Positions 7,314-10,241 of a DNA stretch of 10,241 nt are shown here, in pieces. The translations under genes were made by a program, and so were the position numbers. Every line of letters begins with the position of its first letter. Position 1 is the stretch's first letter. The DNA lies in the NCBI GenBank assembly GCA_964579675.1, contig CAZOIA010000196.1:1-10241 (forward strand), read 5' to 3'. The notes under the pieces were generated by a model that saw nothing but the letters and a program-made list of their open reading frames with translations, did not search any database and was not told the DNA's origin. This DNA comes from CAZOIA01 sp964579675 (GTDB taxonomy: Bacteria > Planctomycetota > Phycisphaerae > UBA1845 > PWPN01).

Positions 7314-8162
7314 TCACTCCACCCACTCGTTCTCGTCGGATCGGCTCAACGTCAGGCCGCCCCCTGCGGCGGCCGCCCGCCCCTCAGCCGGCGAGAAGTG
7401 CTCGTCCACCTGCGTCAGCAGATCCTCCTCGCTGATCACGTCGATCTCGATCGGTTGAACGAACCGCGCCTCGTGGGCCAGCACCCGCTCGGCCACATCG
7501 AGCCGGTTCTTGATCTCGCGGAGCAGTTTCTCGGTCTTGGCCAGCTTGCTGTTGTCCACCTGGAACCGCGAGCCGGCCGATGCCGCCTTCACCAGATGAT
7601 GCTGACTTGCCAGGGCTGCGATCTGATCTTCGAGCCGGACTTTCTCGCCCCGGGTCCGATCCAGCATCTGCATCGCCGCGTGCAGCGACTTCTCACGGGT
7701 CTCGCTGAGCCGACGCTTGCCTGCCAGGACCACCTCGGCCTCCTTGAACCGGTCGAATCGCCGGGCCAAGTCCTGTTTGACTTGCACGCGGTCGTACTCG
7801 AACCCGCCCAGCCGGTAGCTGACCTGCTGCGTCCTGAGCACGTCACGCAGCTTGGCGATCCGGGTCTGCTCGTCGGCCAGAGATGCCTGGGCCCGGTCGA
7901 TGTCCGCCCGCAGCCGGGCGATCTCGACCTCCTCCTGCGCGATCAGCCGGATGTTGGCCTGCATCTCGGGGATGATGTCTTCGAGCATGTCCTGGGCCCG
8001 CTTCAGCTCGAACTCGATGGGCACCTTGTCCTTCACCGCCGTCCGGACCGACTTGGCCGAGCTCCACAGGTAACTGCCCGCGTCGGTCCCGAACAGCAGT
8101 CCCGCCCCCAACCCGAGGCCCACCGTGGCGATGAGCCCGACCTTGACGGCTTTGATAATCAT
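7314..8162 (-). CDS. Single-pass membrane protein with long coiled coils (PspA-like layout)
   Basis: A 282-residue protein. One N-terminal hydrophobic segment (about residues 5-25, Gly-rich: VGLIATVGLGLGAGLLFG) is followed by a conserved-looking stretch (AVKDKVPIEFELKRAQDML, 42-60) and then mostly charged helix: probable coiled coils at about 50-112, 128-185 and 205-235. The C-terminal tail (about 236-282) is acidic and ends in a Gly/Ala-rich linker. The SVRTAVKDKVPIEFELKRA and IIPEMQANIRLIAQEE stretches resemble a family I remember from many planctomycetes near kinase and FHA genes; its function is unknown to me. The coiled-coil form recalls PspA/IM30 membrane-stress proteins, but the membrane helix and sequence differ, so homology is not claimed. 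The ATG has a near-perfect AGGAAGGAG 7 bases upstream (8178-8170), the best ribosome site in the window, so it is likely highly translated. It opens the signalling cluster, about 180 bases before the FHA-like gene. Confidence 0.88.
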   Translation of the reverse strand: MIIKAVKVGLIATVGLGLGAGLLFGTDAGSYLWSSAKSVRTAVKDKVPIEFELKRAQDMLEDIIPEMQANIRLIAQEEVEIARLRADIDRAQASLADEQTRIAKLRDVLRTQQVSYRLGGFEYDRVQVKQDLARRFDRFKEAEVVLAGKRRLSETREKSLHAAMQMLDRTRGEKVRLEDQIAALASQHHLVKAASAGSRFQVDNSKLAKTEKLLREIKNRLDVAERVLAHEARFVQPIEIDVISEEDLLTQVDEHFSPAEGRAAAAGGGLTLSRSDENEWVE

Positions 8163-8206
8163 CGTAATACTCCTTCCTGAAAGAGGTTACATTCAGCCCC
8201 CGCAAT

Positions 8207-8227
8207 TGTGGCCGCCTGCCGGCCACA
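8207..8227. promoter_or_regulatory. Perfect 8-bp stem-loop in the leader of the coiled-coil gene
   Basis: TGTGGCCG and CGGCCACA pair perfectly around a 5-base loop, 45 bases before the ATG at 8162 and about 28 bases before its ribosome site. On the minus strand no T run follows, so it is not a standard intrinsic terminator. It could be an mRNA leader hairpin or a binding site for a dimeric protein. Confidence 0.4.
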
Positions 8228-8287
8228 CCCGCGTAGTCACCTGGCCCGCGCGAATGTTTCAGGGTTATCCAGTGGAGGTATGCTCGC

Positions 8288-8318
8288 CGAGTGCCCCGGG
8301 AGAAACCCCCGACACTCG
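8288..8318. promoter_or_regulatory. Second stem-loop in the leader of the coiled-coil gene
   Basis: CGAGTG (8288-8293) pairs with CACTCG (8313-8318). Past a two-base mismatch, GGG (8298-8300) pairs with CCC (8306-8308), giving a hairpin with an internal loop. With the hairpin at 8207-8227, it makes the stretch 8163-8380 look like a structured leader. No recognised riboswitch class matches by eye, and I see no clear promoter elements in the stretch. Confidence 0.3.
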
Positions 8319-8376
8319 CTCTCGTGGGCTCCGCCGGCCGCCAGGAGCGGCTGGATTTGAAACAGCGGCCCATCCC

Positions 8377-8410
8377 GAAAAACCGCATTCTTTCCCCTGC
8401 AAGATGCGGT
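8377..8410 (-). terminator. Putative intrinsic terminator after the small membrane protein gene
   Basis: On the minus strand ACCGCAT (8410-8404) and ATGCGGT (8388-8382) form a perfect 7-bp stem with a 15-base loop, followed at once by TTTT. It lies about 90 bases after the stop of the 8861-8499 gene and would separate that transcript from the signalling cluster. The loop is long and the T run short, so the call is tentative. A weaker GGCAA/TTGCC stem lies closer to the stop (8470-8484). Together with the two leader hairpins, this accounts for what I can see in the 336-base gap 8163-8498. Confidence 0.42.
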
Positions 8411-8498
8411 AACGCAGGTAGTCTCCTACATGGTGTTTCACACGACAATCGGTATTCTTGATAGCGCCAGGCAAGGTTATTGCCCTGCCGAAGGACTG

Positions 8499-8861
8499 CT
8501 ACGGGGTCTCGGACGTGCTGGGCGCACTGGCTGGGCCGGTGGTGGTGATCCACTCGGTGTTCTTGAACAGGTTTTCCATGAACTCATCTGGATCGACCGG
8601 CTCCGTCTTGAACGTCTCGAATGGCAGATCCCGTTGCCCCGAATCAAATCGCCCGGTGAGAATCGCCACCCCGACGAGAATAGCGACGACACCTCCCAAA
8701 CGATACAGCCACAGAGAATGAAATGGATGGTCTTTGACTGGCTTCCATCCAATGGTTTCTTGCCATCCCCAGGTCATGGCTCGGACTACCCTTGGGATCA
8801 GCAGATAAACGACCCCTACTGCGAGAAACAGGTAGGCAAAGAAGTCAGCAGAGCTATTCAT
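8499..8861 (-). CDS. Small two-helix membrane protein (DUF6199-like layout)
   Basis: A 120-residue protein with hydrophobic segments at about residues 8-23 and 50-70 and an acidic, Ser/Thr/Pro-rich C-terminal tail (about 71-120). Between the helices are Pro23, the WGW motif (31-33) and a KDHPF turn, then LYRLGG (52-57) opening the second helix. This order (Pro, GW, short polar loop, then R-x-G-G) resembles small DUF6199-type membrane proteins as I remember them; the match is by eye and tentative. No catalytic residues are evident. ATG at 8861 is chosen because GGGGAG lies 9 bases upstream and the first helix follows directly; a GTG at 8942 in the same frame would only add an Arg-rich tail. 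It starts 98 bases after the preceding gene's stop and may share its transcript. Confidence 0.72.
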   Translation of the reverse strand: MNSSADFFAYLFLAVGVVYLLIPRVVRAMTWGWQETIGWKPVKDHPFHSLWLYRLGGVVAILVGVAILTGRFDSGQRDLPFETFKTEPVDPDEFMENLFKNTEWITTTGPASAPSTSETP

Positions 8862-8959
8862 TGGCGATCGCTCCCCACAAGTCAAACGCAAGGATGATCC
8901 GATCAAACGCCGTCGTATCGGCTTCGGCTCCTGCCCATCCACAGATACCCCATCTCAAC

Positions 8960-10105
8960 CTAATTGCCATATCCCCTGAAGGGAACATCCTGGTAGATCA
9001 GCTCACCGTCCCAGATTTCGAACAAGTCCACCGAAGCTCGGGCAGCCCGCTTGCTGGAGCGCAGGATGATATCACATACGTCGAATGACGGGCCAGTGTA
9101 ACCCTCAGGCAAATGCCTTCTTTCACTCACGGGGGCCACGGTCTCCCAATACCTGGTAAACCGAGAACCAGATTCCCCCTGCCTTGCATGGAAGTCGTCA
9201 ACCTCGAACTCCTTCTCTCCGATCCGGGCAATGACGTCGAAGGCTACGTTGACAGGCACGTTGTCGAATTCAAACTCAACGGCTAGCCAAAGGTGCCGAT
9301 TAGGCTCGTAAGTCACAAGATAGGGGCGAATGCTTGCCAGGAGGTCAGCCTTCTGCGTGGGATCGCTGATGAATCTGATGTAATCGGGGGTCTCATTCTC
9401 GAGAACTTCGACTTGATACTCGAACTCCACATCCTGTTCATGACAGAGTTGTTCCGTCTCGTGGCCGGGAGGGGCATAAAACGTGAGGAGATGAATGTTA
9501 ATCCTGATTAAATGAATCCCAGGTGTATTGTAGGGAAGAACGCTGTTGACGAAGCCGCTGCTCCCCGGACTCGCAACCCCCTTGTTCCAGCCTGTGGCCC
9601 AGGCAGCACTGCGGTCCGGATTGCCAAATGGCTTCCCATCAAGTGCAAGTGAGCTTCGCATGTTATACCGGATAACTCCCGGAGTCATGGGTGCTCGCCC
9701 GCAGAATATCAGTTGGTATGGTATGCCTTCACCGCGCACGACTCTGGGGCGAAAATGAAACTCCCGTCTGCTCATCTGCCAGAAGAACTGGTCTTTCTGC
9801 CCCTCGGAAAGTTCGTCGTCACAATAGCACTCCCAAAGGTAGTCAACGAGAGCTTGCCACGGCTCTTCCTTCTTCTGTTCGGCAAGGCATATCTGAATGA
9901 TATCGCTCCTATACCGATCAGATAACCGCTGCGCCCCTTCCCGTCGTTGCAGTTCCCGCCACGCTTGGTAAGCAAGCGAGTAGTCGGTGGAACGAAGGTC
10001 GTCAACGACCCATGCGGTAGGCCTAAGCCGATACCAGTTGAGGCGTCGAATTGGCGGCGATATCGCAATTAGGGACAATACAACCGCCAAGAGGCCAATC
10101 ACCAC
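8960..10105 (-). CDS. Hypothetical membrane-anchored protein, 5' end probably incomplete
   Basis: 381 residues from the GTG at 10105. An N-terminal hydrophobic segment (about residues 1-16) is followed by a helical region (about 30-105) with AYQAWRELQRREGAQRLSDR and DDELSEGQKDQFFWQM, then REFHFRPRVVRGEGIPYQL (about 113-131) and a beta-rich C-terminal region. This order (A-x-EL-RR, LS, W, LS-x-Q, then a 'RPRV-RGE-IPY' strand) resembles a paralogous family common in Phycisphaerae-type planctomycetes, which normally carries a 'CGYDLRG...CPECG' zinc ribbon before the membrane helix. Function is unknown. The GTG has only AGAAGG 9 bases upstream. The frame stays open to a TGA at 10192-10190 and encodes GYCPECAHPI with a following Arg-rich stretch, so the real protein probably starts further upstream. 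AT-richer than the signalling cluster. Confidence 0.75.
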   Translation of the reverse strand: MVIGLLAVVLSLIAISPPIRRLNWYRLRPTAWVVDDLRSTDYSLAYQAWRELQRREGAQRLSDRYRSDIIQICLAEQKKEEPWQALVDYLWECYCDDELSEGQKDQFFWQMSRREFHFRPRVVRGEGIPYQLIFCGRAPMTPGVIRYNMRSSLALDGKPFGNPDRSAAWATGWNKGVASPGSSGFVNSVLPYNTPGIHLIRINIHLLTFYAPPGHETEQLCHEQDVEFEYQVEVLENETPDYIRFISDPTQKADLLASIRPYLVTYEPNRHLWLAVEFEFDNVPVNVAFDVIARIGEKEFEVDDFHARQGESGSRFTRYWETVAPVSERRHLPEGYTGPSFDVCDIILRSSKRAARASVDLFEIWDGELIYQDVPFRGYGN

Positions 10106-10223
10106 GAAGACTGGCCTTCTATGCCGTTCCCCACGTCGTATGGTTGCCTGAAGAATAGGATGGGCGCATTCCGGGCAGTAGCCCGTCTGTCAAGCGACAA
10201 TTATCCGTTCCCCTCAGCGACAA
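10106..10223 (-). other. Probable frameshifted 5' end of the 8960-10105 gene, with zinc-ribbon remnant
   Basis: Bases 10189-10106 are open in the frame of the downstream gene and encode a zinc-knuckle-like GYCPECAHPI followed by an Arg-rich segment leading into the membrane helix, but contain no ATG, GTG or TTG. In the +1-related frame, a TTG at 10223 with AGGAGG 5 bases upstream (10234-10229) reads SLRGTDNCRLTDG and runs into the CPEC stretch if one base of the GGG at 10184-10182 is removed. The joined reading, LRG...C...GYCPEC, resembles the 'YDLRG...CPECG' ribbon of planctomycete proteins. A CGGGC-TACT-GCCCG hairpin (10185-10172) covers the shift point. It could be an assembly or sequencing error, a true inactivating mutation, or chance. 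Confidence 0.4.
10193..10223. repeat. Short direct repeat AGCGACAA, 23-base period
   Basis: AGCGACAA occurs at 10193-10200 and again at 10216-10223, within the putative 5' coding stretch. It is too short to name an element; chance or a small duplication is possible. Confidence 0.3.
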
Positions 10224-10241
10224 CTATTCCTCCTCTTCTCT

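Noticed and set aside
7132..7326. Upstream starts (7326, 7269) for the FHA-like gene
   Set aside because: They overlap the coiled-coil gene's end or fall within the tandem repeat, and would add an Arg-rich segment of no recognisable fold.
8265..8474. 69-codon minus-strand frame in the spacer
   Set aside because: It starts with TTG, has no ribosome site, and runs across the terminator-like hairpin and a leader hairpin.
8862..8942. GTG start at 8942 for the small membrane protein
   Set aside because: It lacks a clear ribosome site and adds an Arg-rich tail, whereas ATG 8861 has GGGGAG 9 bases upstream and begins right before the first helix.
10188..10193. TTGACA on the minus strand as a -35 box for the 8960-10105 gene
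   Set aside because: 17 bases on there is AATGCG, not a -10, and the hexamer lies inside a likely coding stretch.

Overview
The window comes from a GC-rich bacterium, most probably a planctomycete (Planctomycetota, perhaps Phycisphaerae-like). The reasons are an ECF sigma factor with a zinc-finger-like C-terminal tail next to a very large multi-pass Ser/Thr kinase, a coiled-coil membrane protein whose N-terminus matches a family I remember from planctomycetes, and a Phycisphaerae-style protein with a CPEC zinc-ribbon remnant, a membrane segment and a 'W-EL-RR ... LS' helical part. This is recognition from memory, not a search. All seven genes lie on the minus strand, so transcription runs from high to low coordinates. 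I see no plus-strand gene, tRNA, rRNA, CRISPR array or insertion sequence.

In transcription order: (a) 10223-8960 holds a hypothetical membrane-anchored protein whose 5' end looks frameshifted, followed by a small two-helix membrane protein (8861-8499). These two genes look less GC-rich than the rest, and a terminator-like hairpin (8377-8410) follows them. (b) The 336-base gap 8163-8498 holds that hairpin and two more stem-loops just ahead of the next gene, so it may be a structured leader. (c) 8162-194 is a signalling cluster: a single-pass coiled-coil protein, a helical-repeat protein with two degenerate FHA-like domains, a 999-residue Ser/Thr kinase with about a dozen membrane segments, a four-helix membrane protein starting 3 bases after the kinase stop, and an ECF sigma factor with a C-terminal His/Cys cluster.

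A working model (inference): the membrane kinase senses an envelope or membrane signal and phosphorylates partners; the FHA-like protein is an adaptor or pseudo-FHA scaffold; the coiled-coil and four-helix proteins are membrane partners or effectors; and the sigma factor gives the transcriptional output, perhaps controlled through its own zinc-finger-like tail. Kinase, membrane protein and FHA gene are tightly spaced (3 and 32 bases) and probably co-transcribed. The sigma gene (156-base gap) and the coiled-coil gene (about 180-base gap with a tandem repeat) are looser. Bases 1-193 hold no gene I can support.
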